Origin: Salvelinus alpinus | Lineage: Eukaryota > Chordata > Actinopteri > Salmoniformes > Salmonidae | NCBI RefSeq assembly: GCF_045679555.1 | Contig: NC_092092.1 | Location: 7,309,643-7,373,642 of the forward strand | DNA: 64,000 nucleotides | Reading direction: 5' to 3' | Translations under genes and position numbers: made by a program | Shown here: in pieces, positions 1 to 9,935 of the stretch | Layout: each line of letters starts with the position of its first letter | How positions within the stretch are numbered: position 1 is the first letter of the stretch | Notes under the pieces: generated by a model | Databases searched by the model: none | What the model was told of the DNA's origin: nothing | The model's input: the letters and a program-made list of their open reading frames with translations, nothing else

Positions 1-236
1 GATTTTGGCCCTTATCAAACAAAATCTCTTTCTCTGAGCAATTGTATTATAAAATAATATAATTTTCCATTTTTTGTTTGCATATCATATAACTCAGTAC
101 TTGAATTGTTTATTTTATACAGTAATTTTTGCTGATCTTTTTCAAGGATGTCAATAATTTCGGACCCCATCGTAGCTATGAGCTGCCTGTCAGAACTTAA
201 ACCTAAACATTTGCAATGCTAACTAACTAGCCTATG

Positions 237-440
237 TGTAACCACGGTGAAATGGCTGGCTAGTTTGCGATGCAAGCTAGTAGTGTTTCAATCGGTGACG
301 TCACTCGATCTGAGACATTTGAATTAGTTGTTTCCCTTCCCACGAGCTAGGTAATGATGATCCGTGGGTGACTGTTGTCGATGTGTTCAGCGGGTGCTTG
401 GTTCGAGCCCAGGTTTGGACAAGGAAGTAATACTGTTACA
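237..440 (+). mobile_element. Small TIR element with 4-bp TSD and pol III B-box-like motif (older copy)
   Basis: The 204-bp element begins TGTAAC and ends GTTACA (short inverted ends) and is flanked on both sides by TATG (233-236 and 441-444), a 4-bp target duplication. It contains GGTTCGAGCCC at 400-410, which matches a tRNA/pol III B box. A related, less diverged copy lies in reverse orientation at 18613-18849 (and in units C and D), flanked by TAGG. The family resembles a common salmonid repeat. Its transposase class is not evident. Confidence 0.65.
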
Positions 441-492
441 TATGTAGCTTGATAGTTACTGCTACATCATTGTCCAATTAATTTGTTTAGGC

Positions 493-633
493 CAGGGCTG
501 TTCAATGTCAGTCATGTAGGGCCAAAACCCTTCTGGTTTGCCATGTAATCAGGGACTCAAACCTGGGACACCGTTTGAGTGCTAATAACTGCCGGGTAGA
601 AACAAAAAACAGAAGTGTTTTGAACAGCTCTGG
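493..633. mobile_element. Short hAT-like MITE
   Basis: A 141-bp element has imperfect terminal inverted repeats (CAGGGCTGTTCAA at the left, TTGAACAGCTCTG at the right). It is flanked by the 8-mers GTTTAGGC and GTTTATGC, which look like an 8-bp target duplication with one mismatch, as expected for hAT elements. There is no coding capacity. Confidence 0.5.
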
Positions 634-641
634 TTTATGCT

Positions 642-1790
642 ATACACAACTCTGTTCATATGACCATAAGAGACAATACTTTCCACTTCCCCATTTACAC
701 CAATAAATTATCTCCTGGTGCCGGTGATGTGGTGATGTCAAACTCGGCAAAAACATCAGTCTCGAAAGACAATTACTTGAATCATTCAATGGATAGTTTT
801 GGGGACAAAAGTGATAACGAAAGTCTCTTATTTGGAATTTTCAAATGTGACTTCTCGCCATCAATGAGAATTGTCTTTCTGGGCCAGATTTGAGATAAAC
901 TGTAATACCGAAGTTGTCCTCTGAGTCCAGTCGAAAGCATGCTTCCAGACCAGAACCCTGGGTCCTTGGCTGGTAGAGGTGTAGAATGATTGGGAGTGAT
1001 TGCTGCTTAGACTTCCCCTCCTGAATCATGCTAGGCACTCAGCATTTTCCGGTGTGAGGTAAGGTGAAACTTTGCATTTAAGACTTGTGTTTATAAGCAG
1101 TGCACAAATTCTTGTGTCAATGCACAACCTGATCGTGTAACCCTGGCATTAAAGACAAGAATGTTTTCATGTGGTGAGTCAAAAACATACAGTCATATTC
1201 ACACAGTCGTCATCGATCATCAGTCAGTTATCCAGGGTAGCTGTATATCCGGTTCAGTGAGGTATTGCATGTCAAGGTGATGTCCTTGGTTGAACGTTAA
1301 CAAGATGCATAACAAGCATTGTTAAAAGTCACTTCAATGAGATGGAACTTTTAAGTACATCTTTTTAACAATATTTGTGCATTGAAACTCTGCTTTCAGT
1401 AAATCTAAACTTACCAGTTTTTATGTGTGTGCTGAGAGATCAATTTGATTCCTAAGTGACTTCTGGAATTGAATCTGAAACTAGGTTTTAATTTGATCTG
1501 AACATTCCATTAAATACTAGTTCTTTGGATATCATTTGTTTTTAATTTTTGAATTAAACATTTAAAAATGTTCCCCTAAAACAAGACAATGTTCGAATCT
1601 AGTTAATGACGAGGTGTTAGGAATTGTACATAATTATTGTTTTTCAGCTTGCATCCCGGCCGTGGCCCTTAGTCTACCTATATCTTTTGCATGCTAGCTA
1701 CTGAGTAAAGCTTTCTCTTGTCACTATCACCCATGGATGGCTATTGTGAAATTAGGGCAGAGTTTTAAGCATGCTGTATTTAGAAGGGGA
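642..1790. other. Non-genic stretch, no feature recognised
   Basis: AT-rich sequence with only short open frames on either strand, no splice-consistent gene structure and no repeat family recognised by eye. Confidence 0.5.
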
Positions 1791-1799
1791 AAAAAGCAT

Positions 1800-3080
1800 T
1801 TGTTAAAGGTGCAATGCACATACAATTTGATACTGTGAACCATCAGATCCTCCTCTCCACCCTCTCCGAGCTGGGCATCTCCGGCGCGGCCCACGCTTGG
1901 ATTGCGTCCTACCTGACAGGTCGCTCCTACCAGGTGGCGTGGCGAGAATCTGTCTCCGCACCATGTGCTCTCACCACTGGTGTCCCTCAGGGCTCTGTTC
2001 TAGGCCCTCTCCTATTCTCGCTATACACCAAGTCACTTGGCTCTGTCATATCCTCACATGGTCTCTCCTATCATTGCTATGCAGACGACACACAATTAAT
2101 CTTCTCCTTTCCCCCCTCTGATAACCAGGTGGTGAATCGCATCTCTGCATGTCTGGCAGACATATCAGTGTGGATGACGGATCACCACCTCAAGCTGAAC
2201 CTCGGCAAGACGGAGCTGCTCTTCCTCCCGGGGAAGGACTGCCCGTTCCATGATCTCGCCATCACGGTTGACAACTCCATTGTGTCCTCCTCCCAGAGTG
2301 CTAAGAACCTTGGCGTGATCCTGGACAACACCCTGTCGTTCTCAACTAACATCAAGGCGGTGACCCGTTCCTGTAGGTTCATGCTCTACAACATTCGCAG
2401 AGTACGACCCTGCCTCACGCAGGAAGCGGCGCAGGTCCTAATCCAGGCACTTGTCATCTCCCGTCTGGATTACTGCAACTCGCTGTTGGCTGGGCTCCCT
2501 GCCTGTGCCATTAAACCCCTACAACTCATCCAGAACGCCGCAGCCCGTCTGGTGTTCAACTTTCCCAAGTTCTCTCACGTCACCCCGCTCCTCCGCTCTC
2601 TCCACTGGCTTCCAGTTGAAGCTCGCATCCGCTACAAGACCATGGTGCTTGCCTACGGAGCTGTGAGGGGAACGGCACCTCCGTACCTTCAGGCTCTGAT
2701 CAGGCCCTACACCCAAACAAGGGCACTGCGTTCATCCACCTCTGGCCTGCTCGCCTCCCTACCTCTGAGGAAGTACAGTTCCCGCTCAGCCCAGTCAAAA
2801 CTGTTCGCTGCTCTGGCACCCCAATGGTGGAACAAACTCCCTCACGACGCCAGGTCAGCGGAGTCAATCACCACCTTCCGGAGACACCTGAAACCCCACC
2901 TCTTTAAGGAATACCTAGGATAGGATAAAGTAATCCTTCTAACCCCCCCCCCCCCTTAAAAGAGTTAGATGCACTATTGTAAAGTGGTTGTTCCACTGGA
3001 TATCATAAGGTGAATGCACCAATTTGTAAGTCGCTCTGGATAAGAGCGTCTGCTAAATGACTTAAATGTAAATGTATATA
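1800..3080 (+). mobile_element. 5'-truncated non-LTR retrotransposon (L2/CR1-like) with 3' tail
   Basis: The element starts abruptly inside the reverse transcriptase domain. It continues through an open reading frame (1814-2923), a C-tract and a 3' UTR ending in TAAGTCGCTCTGGATAAGAG and the GCGTCTGCTAAATGAC tail typical of fish L2-type LINEs and the SINEs that borrow their tail. The same tail occurs in the small SINE-like repeats near 23600, 39500 and 51650. Loss of the 5' part is the usual result of incomplete target-primed reverse transcription. The clade is a by-eye assignment. Confidence 0.75.
1814..2923 (+). CDS. Partial LINE reverse transcriptase ORF (369 aa, 5'-truncated)
   Basis: This is an open frame for the C-terminal part of a non-LTR retrotransposon ORF2. 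RT domain A is visible at the extreme N-terminus (FDTVNH, residues 5-10). It is followed by the GVPQGSVLGP block (56-65) and the catalytic YADD box (89-92), then thumb and C-terminal sequence ending at an HLKPHLF-type motif. No endonuclease domain is present, so it cannot be an autonomous element. The annotated ATG lies just upstream of domain A and is probably fortuitous. Codon composition is GC-richer than the flanks, as expected of a recent LINE insertion. It has no internal stop, which suggests a young insertion. Confidence 0.75.
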   Translation: MHIQFDTVNHQILLSTLSELGISGAAHAWIASYLTGRSYQVAWRESVSAPCALTTGVPQGSVLGPLLFSLYTKSLGSVISSHGLSYHCYADDTQLIFSFPPSDNQVVNRISACLADISVWMTDHHLKLNLGKTELLFLPGKDCPFHDLAITVDNSIVSSSQSAKNLGVILDNTLSFSTNIKAVTRSCRFMLYNIRRVRPCLTQEAAQVLIQALVISRLDYCNSLLAGLPACAIKPLQLIQNAAARLVFNFPKFSHVTPLLRSLHWLPVEARIRYKTMVLAYGAVRGTAPPYLQALIRPYTQTRALRSSTSGLLASLPLRKYSSRSAQSKLFAALAPQWWNKLPHDARSAESITTFRRHLKPHLFKEYLG

Positions 3081-3184
3081 TTTTTATATTAGTTGCTAGA
3101 CGATTAATCAGGTGTGCACAATTTTGATGTATCCTTGTAGCGACAACGCGACAAAGTCTTTTTACTGTTGTTTTATTTCTTTAC

Positions 3185-3186
<2 letters not shown>

Positions 3187-3232
<46 letters not shown>
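3187..3232. repeat. (AC)n microsatellite
   Basis: About 23 uninterrupted AC dinucleotides followed by a T-tract. Confidence 0.95.
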
Positions 3233-3234
<2 letters not shown>

Positions 3235-3263
3235 TTTTTTTCTCACACTATTGGTTAGAGCCT

Positions 3264-3337
3264 GTAAGTAAGTATTTCACTGTAAGGTCTACACCTGTGG
3301 TATTCGGCGCACGTGACAAATACACTTTGATTTGACA
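3264..3337 (+). repeat. LINE 3'-end remnant
   Basis: The string ending in ACAAATACACTTTGATTTGA is a recurrent salmonid LINE 3' terminus. The same sequence appears in reverse at about 6765-6840 and in altered form near 32408-32470. Confidence 0.55.
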
Positions 3338-3504
3338 ACGTTGGAGCTTTACTGTCCATTTTCTTTTGATAGCATAGCTAAATCTTAAATATACTCCAGA
3401 GAGGGAGGGGTTGTTAAGTTAGTAGCAAGGTAGGCTACAGCCTCATGATAATCTTCTGGTTTAATTTCTCAGAGGAATTTAAAATATGTATTTATCAGCA
3501 TTGG

Positions 3505-3625
3505 TCACGCATCATGTACCATCTAATCCATCGTTCTTTCTTTTGTCAAAGCTGTCATCCAAGAAGATCAAGATTCTTAACACGAACAAACAATGTATTG
3601 TTAGTCATCGTAGCTACATTTCCAC
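3505..3625 (+). repeat. Single arm of a hairpin repeat
   Basis: The segment matches one arm of the inverted-repeat element found at 8880-9215 and in the other units (CTAATCCATCGTTCTT, then CAAGATTCTTAACA and ACAATGTATT). The partner arm is missing here, and the sequence runs instead into non-homologous flank. Confidence 0.5.
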
Positions 3626-3795
3626 CTTATTTACCTGGCTGTAGTACTGTACATACGGTTTCAAAGATTATTTGTGACATGCAAAGGATACAGCCAGTGT
3701 AAAACCTTAGCTATGTCCCTTCCATGTAGTACAGGGTCAGTGCCAGTACCATAGCTACAATGTGCAGGGAGACTGGAGTGGCTAAACTGTATGTA

Positions 3796-4488
<693 letters not shown>

Positions 4489-4660
4489 GAAAGAAGGAGA
4501 CGACTCCTGAACAGCTAAACAATGGCTGCCCACCCTCACCCACAGACTATATGCACTGTCTATCTGCACTGACTCTATGCACATTCACAGGTGTCTACCC
4601 ACACATTCACACTCACCTACACGGACACTCTTAAACACACACACACTTACTGACGCCAAC
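4489..4660 (+). repeat. LINE 3'-UTR-like fragment
   Basis: The sequence beginning near GACTCCTGAACAGCTAAACA and continuing through CA-rich text resembles the 3' region of the LINE whose fragment lies at 19177-20290. There is no coding content. Confidence 0.45.
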
Positions 4661-4663
4661 ATA

Positions 4664-4874
4664 CAGTTGAAGTCGGAAGTTTACATACACCATACACCTC
4701 AGTTTTTCACAATTCCTGACATTTAATCCTAGTAAAAATTCCCTGTCTTAGACCAGTTAGGATAACCACTATATTTTAATAATGTGAAATGTCAGAATAA
4801 GAGTAGAGAGAATGATTTATTTCATAATTTTATTTCTTTCATCCCATTCCCAGTGGGTCAGAAGTTTACATAGG
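4664..4874. mobile_element. Solo Sleeping Beauty-like left IR/DR
   Basis: A second copy of the outer repeat (CAGTTGAAGTCGGAAGTTTA, 4664) and inner repeat (CAGTGGGTCAGAAGTTTACA, near 4850) has no transposase between or after them. It abuts LINE-derived sequence at about 4875. Confidence 0.7.
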
Positions 4875-5330
4875 GTTGGCATCCAATTGTTAAGGTACAA
4901 CACACCTTGTAAATTTTATTCAGTAAAACCCTCATACACCCAAGTTCTTCTCTGCAGCTACCACAACATCTATTTTCTGATATTTAAATCCATTTTTGTG
5001 GTGCAGGTGATAACCATGGCAACGAATGGTAAGAAGACGAGTACTCCTATTAATCAGCCTTGACCAATCATCATCCTCCACCCTATTCACTGTCTCAGCA
5101 TATGACACCTTCTGTTCTATTCTGACCCTGGCAACCCCTGGCAATCCTTTCCAATCCCTGGCAGTCTCTCTCGCACCGGACACTTCTGATCCCCAGCGAT
5201 ATGGGCACCACCACAATTGACACAGACATGTTTTTTTTTCTTTGTCCCATGCCTTCCTGTACACTTCTCACATCTCTGAATCTCCCTCCTACACACTGCT
5301 GCAACATGACCATAAACTATATACATATAA
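4875..5330 (-). pseudogene. LINE ORF1 (gag-like, zinc-knuckle) remnant, Nimb/I-like
   Basis: Read on the minus strand, overlapping frames show two Cys/His-rich blocks (CRREIQRCEKCTGRHG, then CVNCGGAHIAGDQKCP). They resemble the nucleic-acid-binding zinc knuckles of LINE ORF1 proteins of the I/Nimb group. Downstream in a shifted frame is KVSYAETVNRVE, the usual continuation of such proteins. At least one frameshift separates the parts and neither end is complete, so it is a decayed fragment. Clade assignment is from memory of fish LINE proteins. Confidence 0.6.
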
Positions 5331-5504
5331 TAGTGTGTATAGACAGTATGGACAGTATATGAATAGAAAAGGTATGTACAGCAGTAGTTATAAAAGATTA
5401 GCCATGATGACTAGAATACAGTATATACATATAAATTGGGTAAAACATTATGTAAACATTATTCAAATGACCAGTGTTCAATGACTAGAATACAGTATAC
5501 ACAT
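5331..5504 (+). repeat. Fragment related to the hairpin/LINE UTR repeat
   Basis: GGGTAAAACATTATGTAAAC and AATGACTAGAATACAGTATA match the sequence at 8987-9055 and its counterparts in units B-D. Confidence 0.45.
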
Positions 5505-5990
5505 TGCATTCGGAAAGTATTGAGACCCCTTGACTTTTTCCACATTTTGTTACATTACAGCCTTATTCTGAAATGGATTAAATTGTTTTTCCTCCCTCAT
5601 CAATCTACACGCAATACCTCCTAATTGTCAGGTCCACTCCCACTCCAGTGCTCGACATCACCGGTCTACTAACTATTGGTCCTGGCAACCCATCTCGAAG
5701 CGTACCTGGCAACCATCATTTCGCACTCCTATGTCTCATCAACATCAGTCACACCAGGACTTCATTATTCCCTTGATTACCTACCCTTTATATAGTACTC
5801 TTTGGTTATCAGTCATCAGGTAGTATTGTTTGTTTCCATGTCATACACGGCTCTTGTTTTGTATTGTTCCATTTTCATTGTTATTAAACTCACTAACTGC
5901 ACCTGCTTCCTGACTCCCTGAATATATGTTAAAATAATGACAAAGAAAAAACAGGTTTTTGACTTTTTTGCAAATGTATTAAAAATAAAA
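5505..5990. mobile_element. Tc1-like terminal sequence, interrupted
   Basis: The sequence around CATTCGGAAAGTATTGAGAC and CCACATTTTGTTACATTACA, resuming at AATAATGACAAAGAAAAAAC, is the end of a common salmonid Tc1-like element. It is split by the inserted segment 5613-5935. No transposase is present. Confidence 0.5.
5613..5935 (+). repeat. Inserted segment, possibly a solo retrotransposon LTR
   Basis: The segment interrupts the Tc1-like end. It has a TATA-like TTTATATAG near 5790 and a late ATTAAAC (near 5883) as in fish retrotransposon LTRs. Clear LTR ends and a target duplication were not resolved, so this is tentative. Confidence 0.3.
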
Positions 5991-6760
5991 ACGGCAATTT
6001 CACATAAATACGTTGTATGGAGTACACCTAGCTGAAATGACTACAGTAAAGCCTGCAAAAACACTACAGTGAATACTATAGTATGCTATAGTATTTTTTC
6101 ATGTGGGTTGTTTGGGGAAACGTGTTTCGTTCACGAATCAAACTAAGAAACCCTTTGGTGTCTAACCTCGGTCCATTTATCTTGTCGTGCTCCCCATGTC
6201 GTTTTGTCCCATAAGCAGTAGACACGTAGAGTGAAATGTGGAGCTTTATTGTTACGTGATGACAACACGTTGCCAGGATACTGCTTCAGTATGATATGTT
6301 CGATAAAAGAATGAAAACAGACAACAATGTCAAGTTCAATAGCCTTGTTCAAACATTGTACAAGTACCTACACACGGAGTCCGGGGAACAGCCCAGCTAG
6401 TCGATTACCTATCAACTAGACTCCGTAACACATACCTTCAAAAAATATTAAACAATTATTATTTATTTGACCAACGCCGTTTCCATCACCATTTTTCACA
6501 AAGTTGCCGAAAGAGAAATCCACAATGTCGAACAGATCAGTCTTTTTGTTGTTGTCGAACTTTAGTACATTTCTCCTAGATCTGCCATTCACATTACATA
6601 TGTCGCATACATTTTTTTGTGACACTGCTTTTATCAAATTAACCTGGGTCAATGGAAACCTGCCCACTGACTTCCGAATGTCAAAGCGACAAATCAAAGT
6701 GCATCAGGATCGAGCCTTGCTTGTGTATTTTGCTGTTCATTCTTAGCCTAAAGCGTAACA
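5991..6760. other. Unassigned sequence, no gene recognised
   Basis: Only short open frames on both strands and no domain recognised. It is absent from units B-D, so it belongs to the unit A-specific 5' rearrangement. Confidence 0.4.
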
Positions 6761-6761
6761 A

Positions 6762-7008
6762 ATAAAATAAAATTGTATTTGTCACGTGCGCCGAATACAA
6801 CAGGTGTAAACCTTACAGTGAAATGCTCACTGTCAAGCCCTTAACCAACAATACAGTTTTAAGAAAAGTAAGAGTTAAGAAAATATTTACTAAATAAACT
6901 AAAGTAAACAATACAAGAGCAACAATAAAATAACAATAAATACAGGGGTACCGATTCAATGTGCGGGGGTACAGGTTAGTCGAGGTAATTGAGGTAATAC
7001 TGCACATA
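6762..7008 (-). repeat. Reversed LINE 3' end (left part, split by Tc1)
   Basis: The reverse complement shows the same LINE 3' terminus as at 3264-3337. The sequence continues at 8621-8760 after the Tc1 insertion. The equivalent uninterrupted segment lies at 25416-25750, 41307-41640 and 53459-53790. Confidence 0.6.
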
Positions 7009-7010
7009 TA

Positions 7011-8618
7011 CAGTGGGGAGAACAAGTATTTGATACACTGCCGATTTTGCAGGTTTTACTACTTACAAAGCATGTAGAGGTCTGTAATTTTTATCATAGG
7101 TATACTTCAACTGTGAGAGACGGAATCTAAAACAAAAATCCAGAAAATCACATTGTATGATTTTTAAGTAATTAATTTGCATTTTATTGCATGACATAAG
7201 TATTTGATACATCAGAAAAGCAGAACTTCATATTTGGTACAGAAACCTTTGTTTGCAATTACAGAGATCATACGTTTCCTGTAGTTCTTGACCAGGTTTG
7301 CACACACTGCAGCAGGGTTTTTTGGCCCACTCCTCCATACAGACCTTCTCCAGCTCCTTTAGGTTTCGGGGCTGTCGCTGGGCAATACGGCCTTTCAGCT
7401 CCCTCCAAAGATTTTCTATTCGGTTCAGGTCTGGAGACTGGCTAGGCCACTCCAGGACCTTGAGATGCTTCTTACGGAGCCACTCCTTAGTTGCCCTGGC
7501 TGTATGTTTCGGGTCGTTGTCATGCTGGAAGACCCAGTCACGACCCATCTTCAATGCTCTTACTGAGGGAAGGAGGTTGTTGGCCAAGATCTCGCGATAC
7601 ATGGCCCCATCCATCCTCCCCTCAATACGGTGCAGTCGTCCTGTCCCCTTTAGAGAAAAGCATCCCCAGAGAATGATGTTTCTACCTCCATGCTTCACGG
7701 TTGGGATGGTGTTCTTGGGGTTGTACTCATCCGTCATCTTCCTCCAAACAGGGCGAGTAGAGTTTAGACCAAAAAGCTCTATTTTTGTCTCATCAGACCA
7801 CATGACCTTCTCCCATTCCTCCTCTGGATCATCCAGATGGTCATTGGCAAACTTCAGACGGGCCTGGACATGCGCTGGCTTGAGCAGGGGGACCTTGCAT
7901 GCGCTGCAGGATTTTAATCCATGACGGCGTAGTGTGTTACTAATGGTTTTCTTTGAGACTGTGGTCCCAGCTCTCTTCAGGTCATTGACCAGGTCCTGCC
8001 GTGTAGTTCTGGGCTGATCCCTCACCTTCCTCATGATCATTGATGCCCCACGAGGTGAGATCTTGCGTGGAGCCCCAGACCGAGGGTGATTGACCGTCAT
8101 CTTGAACTTCTTCCATCTTCTAATAATTGCGCCAACAGTTGTTGCCTTCTCACCAAGCTGCTTGCCTATTGTCCTGTAGCCCATCCCAGCCTTGTGCAGG
8201 TCTACAATTTTATCCCTGATGTCCTTACACAGCTCTCTGGTCTTGGCCATTGTGGAGAGGTTGGAGTCTGTTTGATTGAGTGTGTGGACAGGTGTCTTTT
8301 ATACAGGTAACGAGTTCAAACAGGTGCAGTTAATACAGGTAATGAGTGGAGAACAGGAGGGCTTCTTAAAGAAAAACTAACAGGTCTGTGAGAGCCGGAA
8401 TTCTTACTGGTTGGTAGGTGATCAAATACTTATGTCATGCAATAAAATGCAAATTAATTACTTAAAAATCATACAATGTGATTTTCTGGATTTTTGTTTT
8501 AGATTCCGTCTCTCACAGTTGAAGTGTACCTATGATAAAAATTACACACCTCTACATGCTTTGTAAGTAGGAAAACCTGCAAAATCATCAGTGTATCAAA
8601 TACTTGTTCTCCCCACTG
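7011..8618 (-). mobile_element. Near-intact Tc1/mariner transposon (1608 bp) with TA duplication
   Basis: The ends CAGTGGGGAGAACAAGTATT and its inverted partner at 8599-8618 are complete, and TA flanks both sides (7009-7010, 8619-8620). Units B, C and D hold the empty site (CATATAGGTAGGGG), so the insertion is specific to unit A and came after the duplication or was lost elsewhere. Long terminal regions of about 200 bp are inverted copies of each other. One transposase ORF fills the minus strand. Confidence 0.93.
7228..8250 (-). CDS. Tc1-like transposase with C-terminal frameshift (340 aa)
   Basis: This is a DDE transposase of the Tc1 family, about the usual 340 aa. The N-terminal paired-like helix-turn-helix region (residues 1-110, with GRPR-like GAPRK) binds the inverted repeats. 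The catalytic triad is visible: Asp in MWSDETK, Asp in [10 protein letters not shown] and Glu in NRIENLW, with 34 residues between the last two (DD34E). The reading frame changes at a six-A run (minus strand, just after EEWAK). The tail therefore ends in a Cys/Gln-rich string, while the alternative frame over the same bases gives the usual [15 protein letters not shown]-type end. A single extra A explains this. Whether the altered tail abolishes activity cannot be told from sequence; the catalytic core is intact. Confidence 0.9.
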   Translation of the reverse strand: MAKTRELCKDIRDKIVDLHKAGMGYRTIGKQLGEKATTVGAIIRRWKKFKMTVNHPRSGAPRKISPRGASMIMRKVRDQPRTTRQDLVNDLKRAGTTVSKKTISNTLRRHGLKSCSACKVPLLKPAHVQARLKFANDHLDDPEEEWEKVMWSDETKIELFGLNSTRPVWRKMTDEYNPKNTIPTVKHGGRNIILWGCFSLKGTGRLHRIEGRMDGAMYREILANNLLPSVRALKMGRDWVFQHDNDPKHTARATKEWLRKKHLKVLEWPSQSPDLNRIENLWRELKGRIAQRQPRNLKELEKVCMEEWAKKPCCSVCKPGQELQETYDLCNCKQRFLYQI

Positions 8619-8620
8619 TA

Positions 8621-8760
8621 GGTAGGGGTAAAGTAATGGAAATAGTCCGGGTAACCATCTGATCAGCTCTTCTGCAGTCTTGGCCTGGGGGGAGGAAGCT
8701 GTTTAGAAGTCTTTTGAACGTAGACTTGGCGCTGCGGTTACAAGCGAACATGCTGATCCT
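8621..8760 (-). repeat. Reversed LINE 3' end (right part)
   Basis: Continuation of 6762-7008 after the Tc1 insertion. Relative to units B-D it lacks the A-rich and poly(G) stretch that separates GGTAGGGGTAAAG from AATAGTCCGGGTAACC. Confidence 0.6.
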
Positions 8761-8879
8761 TTGTACTCCCACACCTCTAATTTACCTCTTGTTATGCAAC
8801 AGCTGTGTTTCAGTTTGTATTCTGGTTCAGAAGAATAATCTCCGGGTATAATCTCCGAGATCCACTGTCACGCATCACG

Positions 8880-9293
8880 TACCGTCTAATCCATCGTTCT
8901 TCTTCTTTTTTTCCAAAGCTGCCATCCAAGAATGTCAAGATTCTTAACATGAACAAACAATGTATTCAGTATATTATACATGTAAAGTGGGTAAAACATT
9001 ATGTAAACATTTTTTAAGTGACCAGTGTTCAATGACTAGAATACAGTATACACATAGAACAATATAGTACAAAAAATATATATATGTACTACAGCCAAGT
9101 AAATAAGTTGTAAAAGTAGCTACGATGACTAAGAATACATTGGTTGTTCATGTTAAGAATCTTTACATTCATGAATGACAGCTATGACAACAACAACAAA
9201 ATGATGGATTGCACTGCATTGTTGAAGACAGTTATGCAAGCAAACATTTCACTCTGCCTTGTGCACCTGACCAATAAACTTTGATTTGATATA
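8880..9293. repeat. Hairpin repeat plus LINE-like 3' terminus
   Basis: Arms at about 8880-8965 (CCAAGAATGTCAAGATTCTT) and 9134-9215 are inverted copies of each other, separated by about 170 bp. The block ends with ACCAATAAACTTTGATTTGA, a LINE-type 3' end. The same block is at 25856-26278, 41745-42168 and 53896-54319. Confidence 0.65.
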
Positions 9294-9935
9294 CACTCAA
9301 AACCATATGTATTTGTATAGTGAAGCTAAGATGTTTAATTTGCCTCTATACTCCAGCATTTTCTTTTTCGATTTAAGAGCAAATGTTTTATATGAAGCGA
9401 CCGTAGAGAATGTAAGCTTTTATTTTAGGGTATTTTGTAGAGGTGGGCACCAATATTGATATTCTTATTTTTTTATTTTTTTATTTAACCTTTATTTAAC
9501 CAGGTAGGCAAATTGAGAACACGTTCTCATTTACAATTGCGACCTGGCCAAGATAAAGCAAAGCAGTTCGACACATACAACAACACATAGTTACACATGG
9601 AGTAAAACAAACATATAGTCAATAATACAGTGAAAAAAAAATAAGTCTATATACAATGTGAGCAAGTGAGGTGAGATAAGGGAGGTGAAGGCAAACAAAT
9701 ATATGTATAAATAAATAAAATAAATAAATAAAAATATAAAAGGCCATGGAGGTGAACCAAACACAACACAGCAAGTAAAATAAAACTAAAAAAAAAAACC
9801 CTGGAATGGTTGGTTTGCAGCGGAAGAAAGTGCAAAGTAGAGACAGAAAATAATGGGGTGCAAAGGAGCAAAATAAATTAATAAAATAAATACAGTAGGT
9901 AAAGAGGTAGTTGTTTGGGCTAAATTGTAGATGGG

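Noticed and set aside
400-410. tRNA gene suggested by GGTTCGAGCCC
   Set aside because: No cloverleaf can be assembled around it, and it lies inside a mobile element with inverted ends.
7298-7924. 208-codon plus-strand open frame
   Set aside because: It is the antisense shadow of the Tc1 transposase, which shows the catalytic motifs on the other strand.
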